From Pedobacter metabolipauper (GTDB lineage: Bacteria; Bacteroidota; Bacteroidia; Sphingobacteriales; Sphingobacteriaceae), in NCBI RefSeq assembly GCF_004362715.1, contig NZ_SNYC01000010.1:19888-83887 (forward strand): a stretch of 64,000 bases of DNA. The letters run 5' to 3'. The notes under the pieces were generated by a model, which ran no database searches, was not told where the DNA came from, and saw only the letters and a list, made by a program, of their open reading frames with translations. A program made the position numbers and the translations under genes. The number at the start of each line of letters is the position of its first letter. The first letter of the stretch is position 1. Positions 44,300-53,388 of the stretch are shown in pieces.

Positions 44300-45886
44300 A
44301 TGATAGATTTAACTGCAATACGAAATGCCTATATCAACGGAAAGGACATGGCTGAGGTCAATCAAATGTACAAAGATGCCTTTTCGGAAATAACTGAAGA
44401 ACAACAATTGCAGGTTTGGAAACAGGTTTGTGGTTTTGCCAATTTTGAGATGATCGATTTCCTGATTTCACAAGGCTGGAGAGCGATGGGTGTGGAAGAC
44501 CAATACGGAAATACCTTACTTCATCTTATGGCAGAAGCGGAGTTTGACAGCAGCTATTTTATAGCTGAAGGCCGGATTTATGAAACGACCAACCGGCTAT
44601 TGGCAAACAAAGTAAGTCCGCTTAGAAAAAATACTGAGAGCAGAACAGCGTTGATGATTGGTGCCAAAGCTGGTTATTACGAAATGCTTAAGGCATACCA
44701 GGAAGCCGGTGCAAAAATCGATTGGGTAGACAGAGAAGGAAACACCTTGTTACATATCGCTGCACGGCATTCAGCGCAATTTGTCTCCTCTTTAGACGAT
44801 GCACAGCAGCGTTTGGAAGCAAATCTTCAAAACCCAAATTTTGATCCTGCTAACGCTCGTGATGTACAGAACAGGGCAGAGCTGCAATCCCGGTTTAATG
44901 AGAAGCAAGCCAGGTTTACCCAGGTTACTTCTTTTGTTTCGTTGTGCATGGAACTTGGATTAGATCCTGATCAGAAGAATAATATTGGGGAAACAGCCAT
45001 AGATCTAGCAATCAGATATAAAGCGAAAAGTATTGGCGCAATGCTGAAGAGGGTTGATCTTTCAGATCCGGAAACCACACCGCTCTATTTACTTGCCGGC
45101 GGACAAGATATTTTCCAGGCTTGTATAAACCAGGATTTGATGGCAATTGATGCTTTGATCAAACTCGGAGAAAATCTGAACGACGAATACGATAAAGAAG
45201 GAGACCGGTACCATGGAATGTCACCCCTTTCTATTGCCATCATCCTTCACAATTTTGAAAGCGTGGATTTGTTGCTTAAAAATGGCGCAGACCCGATGTT
45301 GCTGGATAGTAAATCCTGGCATCCATTCCGGTATTTGTATATTCCGATATCAAATATCAATACCAACTTCGACCAGTTGCAAAACAAGGCTTTTCAGAAA
45401 ATGCTGCAGTCCTTTGTCAGCGCAGGTTTTGACATCAACTCGCTTATGGATGATGAGGAAAATACGTTATTGACAATTTCTGCCAAATTCTCGGATAGCT
45501 TACAACTTTACAATGGCAATTCTGTGGCTAAGGCAGTAATTGAAGAAGCAATTTATGCTGATGCCGATCTAAATAAAACCAATCGCGATGGAATTTCTGC
45601 TTTGATGTATTTATGTCTTGCCGATCAGCCAAGGGCTGAAAAGGAACTCTTAACCATTTTGGAGCAGGGTGCATCCACTGAGTTAAGGGATAAAAACGGT
45701 AAAACGGCGCTTATGTATGCATGTGCCAATTCAGAAAGATCAATCGCCAAAACCTACAGTGAATTACTGGAGCAATTTGGTAATCTATTGGTTGATGTGA
45801 AAGACAACTCGGGAAAATCAGCCCTTGATTATGCTGCCGAAAAGAACAATGAGCCTTTAGTAGCCTGGCTATTAGAAAGGCAATAA
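44300..45886 (+). CDS. Ankyrin-repeat protein, 528 aa
   Basis: Degenerate ankyrin units are scattered through the protein (YGNTLLHLMAEA, EGNTLLHIAARHS, GMSPLSIAIILHNFESVDLL, NGKTALMYACAN, SALDYAAEKNNEPLVAWLL). Between them are longer loop-rich stretches, including a possible coiled coil near residues 165-205. There is no signal peptide or enzyme domain. Ankyrin proteins bind partners. In such clusters they may act as immunity or scaffolding factors, but there is no evidence for that here. Confidence 0.85.
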   Translation: MIDLTAIRNAYINGKDMAEVNQMYKDAFSEITEEQQLQVWKQVCGFANFEMIDFLISQGWRAMGVEDQYGNTLLHLMAEAEFDSSYFIAEGRIYETTNRLLANKVSPLRKNTESRTALMIGAKAGYYEMLKAYQEAGAKIDWVDREGNTLLHIAARHSAQFVSSLDDAQQRLEANLQNPNFDPANARDVQNRAELQSRFNEKQARFTQVTSFVSLCMELGLDPDQKNNIGETAIDLAIRYKAKSIGAMLKRVDLSDPETTPLYLLAGGQDIFQACINQDLMAIDALIKLGENLNDEYDKEGDRYHGMSPLSIAIILHNFESVDLLLKNGADPMLLDSKSWHPFRYLYIPISNINTNFDQLQNKAFQKMLQSFVSAGFDINSLMDDEENTLLTISAKFSDSLQLYNGNSVAKAVIEEAIYADADLNKTNRDGISALMYLCLADQPRAEKELLTILEQGASTELRDKNGKTALMYACANSERSIAKTYSELLEQFGNLLVDVKDNSGKSALDYAAEKNNEPLVAWLLERQ

Positions 45887-45933
45887 ATTCAGCCCTATAC
45901 TAAACAATTATTATCATATAAAACACCGATACG

Positions 45934-46905
45934 ATGGATACAATTTTTTTAAATGCCTGTAAAAATAATCAGAAAGGAATTGTACAAACTTTCCTTAAAA
46001 AAGGAGGGATTAATCTCGATAAGCGTGATGCAATGGGCAATACACCTTTGTTTTATGCTGCTCAGAAAGGGGCGAGGGATATTGTTAAATTGCTGTTAGA
46101 GGGGGGAGCAGATGTAAATTTGGCCAACAATAACAGTATGATGCCGCTGCATATCGTTTCTCAAAGCGGAAACAAGGAAATTGCAAGTGCATTGCTGGAG
46201 AACGGCGCGGACATTAATGTAACGGACAAAGAAGGCAAAACACCACTTATTTACTCGCTTGCCATTGGAAGAACAGAATTTACAAAATTCCTGCTCGCTA
46301 AGGGAGCAGATAAAAGCATCAAGGACAACGATGGCCACAGTGCGCTGGATTATGCCACCAGCAGGGGCTTGAGGGATACTGTTTCGCTTCTTGTAGGTGA
46401 TGCAGAAGATAAGAACAGTTCAGGCAACACGCCACTTCATCAGGCGGTTTGGAACAATGAAGCAGAAGTTGTAAATGAATTGTTAAAAACGGGGTTTGTT
46501 AATCTGAATACACTCAATGATGATGGAGAAACGGCCCTTGTGATGGCTTGTATGAATAACAACCTGAGGGTAGCTGAGCTATTGATAAATTCTGGTGCAG
46601 ACTTATCACTTAAAAGGTTGGATGGAAACTCCGTGCTTCATTATGTAAGTGGAAGGGGAAACAAAGAGATTGCCAGATTCCTGATTGAAAAAGGAATGGA
46701 TGTGAATACTAAAAACAATGAAGGTGAAACACCGCTGATTGTTGCGGCGATGTGTGGTTTTAATGATATAACCGCACTGCTTATTGAGCGCGGGGCAAGT
46801 GTAAATGAAAAAGACAACGACCAGCAGTCGGCTTTACATTATGCATCCCTGAAAGGCTATAATGAGATTGCAGAGCAACTGATCATGGCAGGGGCAAATT
46901 CATAA
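45934..46905 (+). CDS. Ankyrin-repeat protein, nine regular repeats, 323 aa
   Basis: About nine near-perfect ankyrin units fill the protein from residue 28 to the end, such as GNTPLFYAAQKGARDIVKLL, NKEIASALLENGADIN and DGNSVLHYVSGRGNKEIARF. The first 25 residues (MDTIFLNACKNNQKGI) cap the stack. There is no other domain. It is the third gene of the TPR/ankyrin cluster, 47 bases after the previous one, and probably works with it as an assembled scaffold. Confidence 0.92.
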   Translation: MDTIFLNACKNNQKGIVQTFLKKGGINLDKRDAMGNTPLFYAAQKGARDIVKLLLEGGADVNLANNNSMMPLHIVSQSGNKEIASALLENGADINVTDKEGKTPLIYSLAIGRTEFTKFLLAKGADKSIKDNDGHSALDYATSRGLRDTVSLLVGDAEDKNSSGNTPLHQAVWNNEAEVVNELLKTGFVNLNTLNDDGETALVMACMNNNLRVAELLINSGADLSLKRLDGNSVLHYVSGRGNKEIARFLIEKGMDVNTKNNEGETPLIVAAMCGFNDITALLIERGASVNEKDNDQQSALHYASLKGYNEIAEQLIMAGANS

Positions 46906-46919
46906 ACTAATTACATGCA

Positions 46920-47477
46920 ATGAGTCTGATAAAATTTGAAGAGGTTCTGAACGACCTGGTAGACTATTTTTTAATTGGAGATCCTGTGCTGTTAATGGAC
47001 TATAAGAACGATAAACAGTTGCCTGATGACCTTATGGCTGAGTTTACGACTAGTATAGATGGTGACCATGTAGTGGAGGAGGGTATATTAATCCCCTTGT
47101 CGCGCGTTGAGAATTATCCATATACGGTATATTTTAATCTGGGGGGTGATGCTCCCGAGTTGTTGAAAAGTACCAGCCGTTTACAGGTTCAGCAGGATGG
47201 ATATAAGATGCAGGTTAAATATGGCACTGTTTATTTATTTACCGTTCCATATCTGCGGAGGTTTACGGGTGAGGTACTTGAAAATCTGGTTAAGACGAGG
47301 ACTACAAAGATTACGCTGCCTAATGGCTGGTATCAAGTTTCTGTACTTGGTGGAGAAACTGAACAGGAAACCGGCATGGAGCCAACCTTTGAGTTCCTGA
47401 TTACCCCAGTAACTGAAGAGACGGAGTTTACCGCAGATCTGATGTATCCATTTAATATATCGGCATCAGAATATTAA
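46920..47477 (+). CDS. Hypothetical protein of the ankyrin cluster, 185 aa
   Basis: The soluble, acidic, beta-rich protein (MSLIKFEEVLNDLVDYFLIG) has no signal peptide or known motif. It starts 14 bases after the ankyrin stop and ends the cluster. Its place at the end of an operon of binding-repeat proteins hints at a client or partner of the ankyrin protein. I do not recognise the family. Confidence 0.65.
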   Translation: MSLIKFEEVLNDLVDYFLIGDPVLLMDYKNDKQLPDDLMAEFTTSIDGDHVVEEGILIPLSRVENYPYTVYFNLGGDAPELLKSTSRLQVQQDGYKMQVKYGTVYLFTVPYLRRFTGEVLENLVKTRTTKITLPNGWYQVSVLGGETEQETGMEPTFEFLITPVTEETEFTADLMYPFNISASEY

Positions 47478-47524
47478 TACCTGTTCGTATTAAGCCAATT
47501 TGTTCTTTAATGGCAATGATGGTG

Positions 47525-48079
47525 TTAAATTTTTTGCTTCGTTCTATTATTTAAAATAATGATCGTAATAATATATATAACGACAATTGCCAGGGGAATA
47601 GATACAAATCTATTTGCCGGGAACAAATACCAAAGTGCCAATACGGAAACTGTACGAACGAGTGAATGAAATATACCTACCCAATGGTCGATAATCCAGC
47701 TAAGAGGAAGCCACATTAAACCCGTCAGTATTCCAACGGTTAACGGTAGCGAGGTATAGTTCTCAATAAAAAAAGGAATTGCGATGGAGTACACTAAAAT
47801 TGCTTGCGCAGCGGTATAAAAAAAGAGTCTGTCAAAGGTGTTTTTTGGCTTATTCTTATCAAGAAAATCTTCGCCAGTTAATTTTGAGATGCCAAGGCCT
47901 AAATAGACAATTGAGCCTGTTGCAAAAAACAGCACCCAAACAGTAATTTGTTCAGAAAGAAATAAACCTGAGATAAAGACTATAAGCCAAGCTATTAAAC
48001 CCGCTATTGGTGTAGCCAAAAGTTTACTTTGTTTGAACTCATTTTTCTGTTCTTCGAGTGTCCTTATGTTGGTTTCCAT
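47525..48079 (-). CDS. DUF7010-like multi-pass membrane protein, 184 aa
   Basis: Five to six hydrophobic segments are seen (about 22-45, 47-68, 85-105, 110-130, 140-158, 160-178). The N-terminus is charged (METNIRTLEEQKNEFKQSK). It looks like the DUF7010 family of uncharacterised bacterial membrane proteins, an assignment made from memory and not certain. No partner gene is next to it. Confidence 0.6.
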   Translation of the reverse strand: METNIRTLEEQKNEFKQSKLLATPIAGLIAWLIVFISGLFLSEQITVWVLFFATGSIVYLGLGISKLTGEDFLDKNKPKNTFDRLFFYTAAQAILVYSIAIPFFIENYTSLPLTVGILTGLMWLPLSWIIDHWVGIFHSLVRTVSVLALWYLFPANRFVSIPLAIVVIYIITIIILNNRTKQKI

Positions 48080-48245
48080 ATCTTCTATAGGTATGTTATA
48101 GGTCTTATGATCAGTTTACCAATAGTTTAATTTTGCAATTTAAAAATAGTTATTTTTTTGAAAATATTCACATTGAAATTCAATCGTCAGGCAGTAACTG
48201 ATATCATATATATTTGTGTTATGTTCAACCTTAAAGATCCATGTT

Positions 48246-48779
48246 ATGCTGACAGTTAGACCAATAGACGATATTGTAAAAGCGCATTTATCGGATAGAC
48301 ACGCAGTAAGGAATTTCCCTAAATCCTTACATTTTTCTTTTGACAAATCTTACATTGACATCGTAACTCAAATTAGGACTACCGAAATTTCATCAGAATG
48401 TGTATTGTTTGACAGTGTACAATCGGTGAACGAAACAAAAGAGTTTTCTGACCCGGACTATTGGATTGAAAATTATGCAAAAGGAGAAATTGATCAATTT
48501 TGGATATTTGGACAAAATGGTCAAGGAGATCTCTGGTTGTTGGACTTTGATCACAAAATTTATTTTTATGACCACAACAAAGAACAAATGTGTAAAGACA
48601 ATTTTGTAGAGCTTGACTTGAACTTTGAAAAATGGCTGCAATTTTCTGACCTAAATAAACAGCTTGATTATATTTATAACACGGAAAACGAAATTAGCGA
48701 ACACTATAAAGCAGAATTCAGAGAAAAACTAAATGAAATAAGCAGCACTTTGCTGGCCAAATACCCATTCGACATTTAA
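48246..48779 (+). CDS. SUKH (SMI1/KNR4-like) immunity-type protein, 177 aa
   Basis: I start at ATG 48246 (MLTVRPIDDIVK). The 30 bases upstream start with GTG. The SUKH hallmark is the G-x-G segment FWIFGQNGQGDLWLLDF with D-x-x-W/Y context and an aspartate-rich end. SUKH proteins are usually immunity partners of secreted or contact-dependent toxins. No toxin gene accompanies it here, so it is an orphan, possibly a relic or a shield against neighbours' toxins. Confidence 0.75.
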   Translation: MLTVRPIDDIVKAHLSDRHAVRNFPKSLHFSFDKSYIDIVTQIRTTEISSECVLFDSVQSVNETKEFSDPDYWIENYAKGEIDQFWIFGQNGQGDLWLLDFDHKIYFYDHNKEQMCKDNFVELDLNFEKWLQFSDLNKQLDYIYNTENEISEHYKAEFREKLNEISSTLLAKYPFDI

Positions 48780-48795
48780 CTTGTTTTTAAACGAA

Positions 48796-48830
48796 TGTAA
48801 AACACTGCAGCGATGCTGAAGCGTTTTACA
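48796..48830. terminator. Hairpin between convergent SUKH and hypothetical genes
   Basis: TGTAAAAC (48796-48803) pairs with GTTTTACA (48823-48830), with a partly paired interior (CAGC/GCTG). No T tract is present, so the call as terminator is tentative. Confidence 0.4.
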
Positions 48831-48840
48831 TGCAATTAAA

Positions 48841-49146
48841 CTAAGTTGCATGCTTATTTTTGACTTCTGCAAGTTTGGCAAGAAGTGGCCCTTTGTGTTG
48901 CAGGGTAAAAGCGACAAATTTATCTTCTTTTATTGCTAAACGCACCAACATGGGAAGCCATGGATAAATCTTGCGGGCAAGGGTTTCGAAAGTTGCATCG
49001 TCCTGAGCAGCGGCTAATGCCTGATCAGCATAAGGTTCGATTTTGGGCCAGTGTTCTGCAATTACTGGTCCTATTGAATTCATGATTTTACTGTTAAGGT
49101 CGCTACTTTCAGCGCCATTGTCGTTGCCTTTAAAAGATGATAACAT
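48841..49146 (-). CDS. Hypothetical protein, 101 aa
   Basis: The helical, amphipathic, soluble protein has a positively charged end (KLAEVKNKHAT). There is no motif that I recognise. It is supported by start position, length and coding-like base use only. Confidence 0.5.
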   Translation of the reverse strand: MLSSFKGNDNGAESSDLNSKIMNSIGPVIAEHWPKIEPYADQALAAAQDDATFETLARKIYPWLPMLVRLAIKEDKFVAFTLQHKGPLLAKLAEVKNKHAT

Positions 49147-49266
49147 TGGATTTTCGTTTTTAATAATTAACTCTCAGGCTATCAACAACCAGTAGCTATA
49201 TTAGTTTCAACTATAAGTAAATATCTTTTTGCGCTTCACTATTTACTATAATTGAGGAAGCGTCTT

Positions 49267-49710
49267 TTAATTTTTGGGTGGGTTGATGTGCCATTTATAA
49301 TCAACCATTGCCCAGCCGTCAGCCTCACTCATCGGAACCTCCTGGTCAGTTCCATTGATTAACAAAATCCCACCTGGCTCAACGGTATATTTTGCATGTG
49401 GTTTTTTGTGCATCATTGCCGCAACGTTGCTTGCATTAAAATCACATCTGGGACAACCCACAACCGTTCCGTCATTATAATAGCCAATGATCCCACCATT
49501 TGCAAAATAAAGGTATCTCAGTTTCTTGTTTTCTAAACTGTCGGTATTCTTTTTTCGGTTATTTAGGTGACCCGGAGTATTTTTCTGCTGAGTTATGAGC
49601 TCCACTTTTTTATGATCGTTTCTTTTTGGCTCGTCGCTGCTTGTGCAGCCACTACAACTGATCGCCACTAAGGCAAAATTGATCAGAAGTGATTTTAAGA
49701 TTATTGCCAT
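49267..49710 (-). CDS. Hypothetical lipoprotein, 147 aa
   Basis: The signal peptide region MAIILKSLLINFALVAISCS ends at a Cys cluster (CSGCTSSDE) that looks like a lipobox. The mature part has a CPRC motif (VVGCPRC) and a glycine-rich end. There is no family that I can name. Confidence 0.55.
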   Translation of the reverse strand: MAIILKSLLINFALVAISCSGCTSSDEPKRNDHKKVELITQQKNTPGHLNNRKKNTDSLENKKLRYLYFANGGIIGYYNDGTVVGCPRCDFNASNVAAMMHKKPHAKYTVEPGGILLINGTDQEVPMSEADGWAMVDYKWHINPPKN

Positions 49711-50046
49711 TTGATTTTACAGCTTCGATGGGGCTTCCGTTACAATAGATCTCCCAATTCAATTTATTAACTTATAACGGTTGACTCTTCCTAATTGTTT
49801 AAATAAAGCCCGCTCGAAAAGGCGCATATCACATTGGTTTGGCAATAATGTGTATATTTCAATGAATGTTACTAGGTCATTTTAATTCAATTGCCACTTA
49901 CATGCTTTACAGAACGAGAATTTAATTTACCTTCGAGGCTTGTCTAGAATAATGGTGTATAATCAGCGCGGTAGAAAGGTAGTGTTCGAGAATAAGATAA
50001 ACAACATGGAGAGATATGGTCAATTTTTCAGTCTAAATTTTTAAAA
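49711..50046. other. Intergenic region of 336 bases without a clear gene
   Basis: An ATG-started frame of only 29 codons (49951-50044 region) ends directly before the next gene. It is too short to support. No repeat or hairpin of note is present. The promoter of the small membrane protein must lie here, but I cannot point to it with confidence. Confidence 0.35.
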
Positions 50047-50394
50047 ATGAAACTTCTCAAGCCCTTTCTTAAGCGATTTTTTTTAGTTGCAGTCCCAATT
50101 TTGGCCGTTTATCTGTTTGCGCAAATGGCGGCAAAGGAGAACAGGAGAAGTGAGCATCCAACCGATGTGGGACTCGGTATTGCATTTTTGCTGGTATTCA
50201 TCTTTATTGTCATGTTTGTCGCATTCATTGCTGATTTGATTATTCGGATACGTGGTAAGCAGGTTTCGCTCGCGTGGATGGACGCTGGATTTCTTCTGTT
50301 GTTTAGTATTCCGATAACCTATATTGGCTGTCTGATTGCCAGCAGGGACTGTTTTTGCAAATGGGTGATTGATACTATTGATCTCATTGGATAG
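50047..50394 (+). CDS. Small membrane protein, 115 aa
   Basis: Three hydrophobic segments (about 9-25, 40-65, 75-98) with a basic N-terminus (MKLLKPFLKRFF) predict an inner-membrane protein. The tail has a Cys pair (RDCFCKW). No family is recognised. It is the last chromosomal gene before the island. Confidence 0.6.
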   Translation: MKLLKPFLKRFFLVAVPILAVYLFAQMAAKENRRSEHPTDVGLGIAFLLVFIFIVMFVAFIADLIIRIRGKQVSLAWMDAGFLLLFSIPITYIGCLIASRDCFCKWVIDTIDLIG

Positions 50395-50410
50395 GTGAAA
50401 ACACTTTAAA

Positions 50411-50446
50411 ACAAAAAAGCCTGAAATCTTATGATTCCAGGATTTT
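50411..50446 (+). terminator. Terminator after the small membrane protein
   Basis: CCTGAAATC pairs with GATTCCAGG (one mismatch), an A run precedes and TTTTT follows. The loop resembles those at 38859 and 42841. Confidence 0.75.
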
Positions 50447-50464
50447 TGTAGGTTTTGATACCTC

Positions 50465-50489
50465 TGCGGAGAGTGGGGGAATTGAACCC
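50465..50489 (-). other. tRNA-Ser-like 3' fragment
   Basis: On the minus strand this reads GGGTTCAATTCCCCC, then ACTCTCCGCA. That is a T-arm with the T-loop consensus TTCRANY and an acceptor 3' half of the kind found in serine tRNAs, where it would pair with a 5' GGAGAGT. The 5' part of the tRNA is absent, so this is a relic of the kind left by tRNA-targeted integration. Confidence 0.4.
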
Positions 50490-50539
50490 AAGCCTAAAAT
50501 CCCGCTTTAATATGGTGTCTTGAAGGTTTTTAATTGTTG

Positions 50540-50556
50540 ACTCACCGAATCACTCA
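50540..50556 (+). repeat. Candidate attL, 17-bp direct repeat
   Basis: ACTCACCGAATCACTCA is repeated in the same orientation at 62983-62999, and once more inverted at 62953-62969. The left copy lies about 50 bases from the tRNA-like fragment and starts the AT-rich island. Confidence 0.7.
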
Positions 50557-50715
50557 TCTTTTTTAATTTCTTTTATAACTGCAAATGCTATAAGTTAAAT
50601 TTAAGTGTAAAATTTATTAAAAGCAAAGATTAACTAAAATAAGCAGTCATTATGTTAATCATCAAAACCGTTTTCTTACGTCAAGTATAAAAATAATTTT
50701 ATGTAATGCTTATAG

Positions 50716-51594
50716 TCAGCGTATGCGGTACACAAAACTCCCCTTTTTCTCATTTATTTTATTGCTTACATGAGGACAATATGTTACATCAATTTTCCAA
50801 GTATTTCGTTGAGGTTGTAAATTCCAAAAATCATCATCAACTTCAATAATTAAGTTATTAACAAGTATCCTTCTCTCATGAATATGGTTTCGATTTCCAG
50901 TTGTAAATATTTTAACCCTTTTGAATTTACTATACAGTGAGTCGGAATTTCCCCTATATGCACCAAAAAGGGTGTAGTAGTGGACTAGGTTATTTTGATT
51001 AAAAGCATCAAAAAAAGCATGATCAAGGTTTACCTGTTTATCAAAAATATCAACTTGAGAACCTGAAGATATTACAGAAAGGATTTCTTTGAAAGTTTTA
51101 ATAACCAAATTATTGGAATTGAAGTCATACCATCTTAACGATATAGAATTTGGATGAGAGCCTGCTAATTTTAAAAAGATCCAATTCTTATTGGGTTTAT
51201 TAACTTCATCTAGTATAATATAATTATTTTCAGTGCTGGTTGTGTCTGCTTTCAAAGCAACCACTAGAAAAATATCTTTCTTTGTGATAGATGAATTCAA
51301 CTTGTATCCGTTTTTTAAATCTTCTGTTAAATCTTCTCCTGAAGAAGCTTGTGGCTTAATATTGATACTTTGATTATTGATAATATTAGTTAAAAAAGGC
51401 AAAAGAAAAACTTGAGCATAACTTGATCCTTCATTCCTTTTTTCGAGATGTTCTATTAGAATTTTGCAAATTACAAACCTATTATTATGGTTGTTTATTA
51501 ATGCAAATAAATCGGTTAACGATTCGTCCTTTGAATGATTATTAAGATTATCAAAGTATTTTTGAAAAACCTCTTTTGAGAGCAGAATATCCAT
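50716..51594 (-). CDS. Unknown partner of the AAA ATPase, possible nuclease-like C-terminus, 292 aa
   Basis: The start ATG at 51594 overlaps the ATPase stop by one base (TAATG), so translation is coupled. Residues 1-130 are helical, with no motif. In the C-terminal 60 residues the segment HIHERRILVNN followed by IIEVDDDFW resembles the H-[DE]-R-x-I-x-x-NN signature that I recall from the phospholipase-D-like MIT-C fold. That likeness is by eye only. As the second gene behind an ATPase it is the likely effector or regulator. I cannot name a family. Confidence 0.6.
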   Translation of the reverse strand: MDILLSKEVFQKYFDNLNNHSKDESLTDLFALINNHNNRFVICKILIEHLEKRNEGSSYAQVFLLPFLTNIINNQSINIKPQASSGEDLTEDLKNGYKLNSSITKKDIFLVVALKADTTSTENNYIILDEVNKPNKNWIFLKLAGSHPNSISLRWYDFNSNNLVIKTFKEILSVISSGSQVDIFDKQVNLDHAFFDAFNQNNLVHYYTLFGAYRGNSDSLYSKFKRVKIFTTGNRNHIHERRILVNNLIIEVDDDFWNLQPQRNTWKIDVTYCPHVSNKINEKKGSFVYRIR

Positions 51595-53057
51595 TAGTCC
51601 AGTAACTGTTTAGCCAGTGTAAAAGAGTTATCAAAAAAACCTGATGGGAATTGCGGATTCAATAAGCCATTCGACTCTATTTTGTGATGGGTGACTTCAG
51701 ATTGATGCTCTACTCGTAGTAAATAGTGTATAGTAACATCATCTGCATTTAAAGCGTGACTTTCTTCTTTAACGAGAACTTGTAGTTTCCTGATGATATG
51801 CTCACTATGAGTTTCAATGAAATAAGTGGTATTTTTAGATAATTTCAATAAGGCATTTATTAATTCAGCATGAAGTCTTGGATGCAAATGAACCTCAGGT
51901 TGTTCTATCATTATTATGGTATTCTTATTTCTGGCAATTCTATCTGCTAAAAGAGCTTTTAAAATAATTGGAAGTTGTAATGATACACCATATCCAACGT
52001 CTTTGATATTACTTAACAAATCTTTTACCTTAACTCTTAGTTCTCTAACGGGTAATCTTTCATCTTGAATGATTTCAAGATTTTGGGCAATACCTAAATC
52101 TCTTAAGATCTGTACGAAGTCATCAAAAACTGCTAAAGTAAATTTATCTCTTCTGCTAAAAAATTCTATTACATCATCTAAATCTTTAACAGATGAAATT
52201 CGTCTTTGATCAGTTAATAGATACACCCTTGATGGATGAGTATTAATTGGATTAATATAATCTATTCTATCTAGAAAATATCTTAAGTAATTTTGGGAAA
52301 TCAATAAATATGCAATTTTGTTAAAAATTGTATCGCATTTGTTTTTTTTCGTTAACTCTTCGGCAGTTAGCTCATGATCTGGTTTGTCTAAAGTTGAGTT
52401 AGAGATATTTAAAGATTTCCTTATTTGTTTTAATAGACTACCTGCAGTGATCAATGTCATAAATCCATCTTTTTGATATTCCAATTCAATAAATTCATAT
52501 ATCATATTCTCCGAGTAATCTAAATAACGAATACTACATCGAGGACGATAAATATATGTTTTATCATTTAGTGATTCTTCTGGAAAGTGATAGATAAACA
52601 AGTCTCCAATTTGGGCACATTTAAGATTCGTTTTTATGGAATTATGATCATTTAATTCTCTAGTTAACTCATACCTAACAGACGTTTCTCCTAAGTTAGG
52701 AATATCAAAGATTCTATCTAATATTTTACGATCTTCTAATTCTTCACCATTGTCAGTCATGAAGTTTTTGAAAAATTCTAAATATTTTTCATCGAATAAA
52801 AATGTAAAAGATAATGGCAGGTTCTCATCTTGATAATATATGGATTCTTTATAACTTCCTAAATCTGCAAATTCACCTTTAAAAAGTAAATTAATTTCTC
52901 TACTGGCCGGTGTTTGAAAACTTTGCTTCAATGCCAAAAGAAATTTTAGAATGCTACTTTTTCCTGAACTGTTTTCACCAATTAGAATATTGAATTTACT
53001 AAAATCGAATGTTTGCTTTTTAAAACTTCTAAAGTTTTCTAGGGTTAAAGAGAACAT
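51594..53057 (-). CDS. DUF3696-type AAA ATPase (OLD/RecF-like), 487 aa
   Basis: Residues 27-35 form Walker A (GENSSGKSS), residues near 355-375 the signature region (DVGYGVSLQLPIILKAL), and Walker B and H-loop are IIMIEQPEVHLHPRLHA and YFIETHSEHII. The C-terminus (SGFFDNSFTLAKQLLD) is the DUF3696-like tail. There is no TOPRIM nuclease domain, unlike OLD or GajA proteins. The middle of 250 residues is a coiled-coil-replacing insert. Such ATPases in islands usually control a toxic partner (family knowledge), here the gene fused to it by a one-base overlap. Phage defence is inference. Confidence 0.85.
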   Translation of the reverse strand: MFSLTLENFRSFKKQTFDFSKFNILIGENSSGKSSILKFLLALKQSFQTPASREINLLFKGEFADLGSYKESIYYQDENLPLSFTFLFDEKYLEFFKNFMTDNGEELEDRKILDRIFDIPNLGETSVRYELTRELNDHNSIKTNLKCAQIGDLFIYHFPEESLNDKTYIYRPRCSIRYLDYSENMIYEFIELEYQKDGFMTLITAGSLLKQIRKSLNISNSTLDKPDHELTAEELTKKNKCDTIFNKIAYLLISQNYLRYFLDRIDYINPINTHPSRVYLLTDQRRISSVKDLDDVIEFFSRRDKFTLAVFDDFVQILRDLGIAQNLEIIQDERLPVRELRVKVKDLLSNIKDVGYGVSLQLPIILKALLADRIARNKNTIIMIEQPEVHLHPRLHAELINALLKLSKNTTYFIETHSEHIIRKLQVLVKEESHALNADDVTIHYLLRVEHQSEVTHHKIESNGLLNPQFPSGFFDNSFTLAKQLLD

Positions 53058-53388
53058 ATATCAAATTTAAATAATACCAAGTATATGCATTAAAAGTGTA
53101 ACCTTCTAACTTATTTTTTACAATTTTATTTTAAATTCAAATCGTGAATAGCTAAAATTTTAATATCGAGTATAATACATCAAAGCTTAAATTGATGAGC
53201 GTTGCAATAACATCACGCTAATAAATAGCTATCAAGTCATCAGAATTGATAGTAGCAGCTATTTCAACTAAATTAACCCTAATTATAGATTCTAGTTTGA
53301 TTCTAACTGAAATTAGAATCTTGTTAAGATCCGTATTTATTTAATATTTTGGAGAAGTCAAGACTGAAAATTATTAAAGTATATAAGG
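53058..53388. other. Intergenic region with two hairpins
   Basis: The AT-rich 331 bases hold an imperfect stem at 53224-53263 (AATAGCT/AGCTATT with inner TATCAA/TTGATA) and an 8-bp stem at 53299-53320 (GATTCTAA/TTAGAATC). No credible gene is present. It should contain the promoter of the ATPase operon and the end of the SecB-like operon. Confidence 0.45.
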
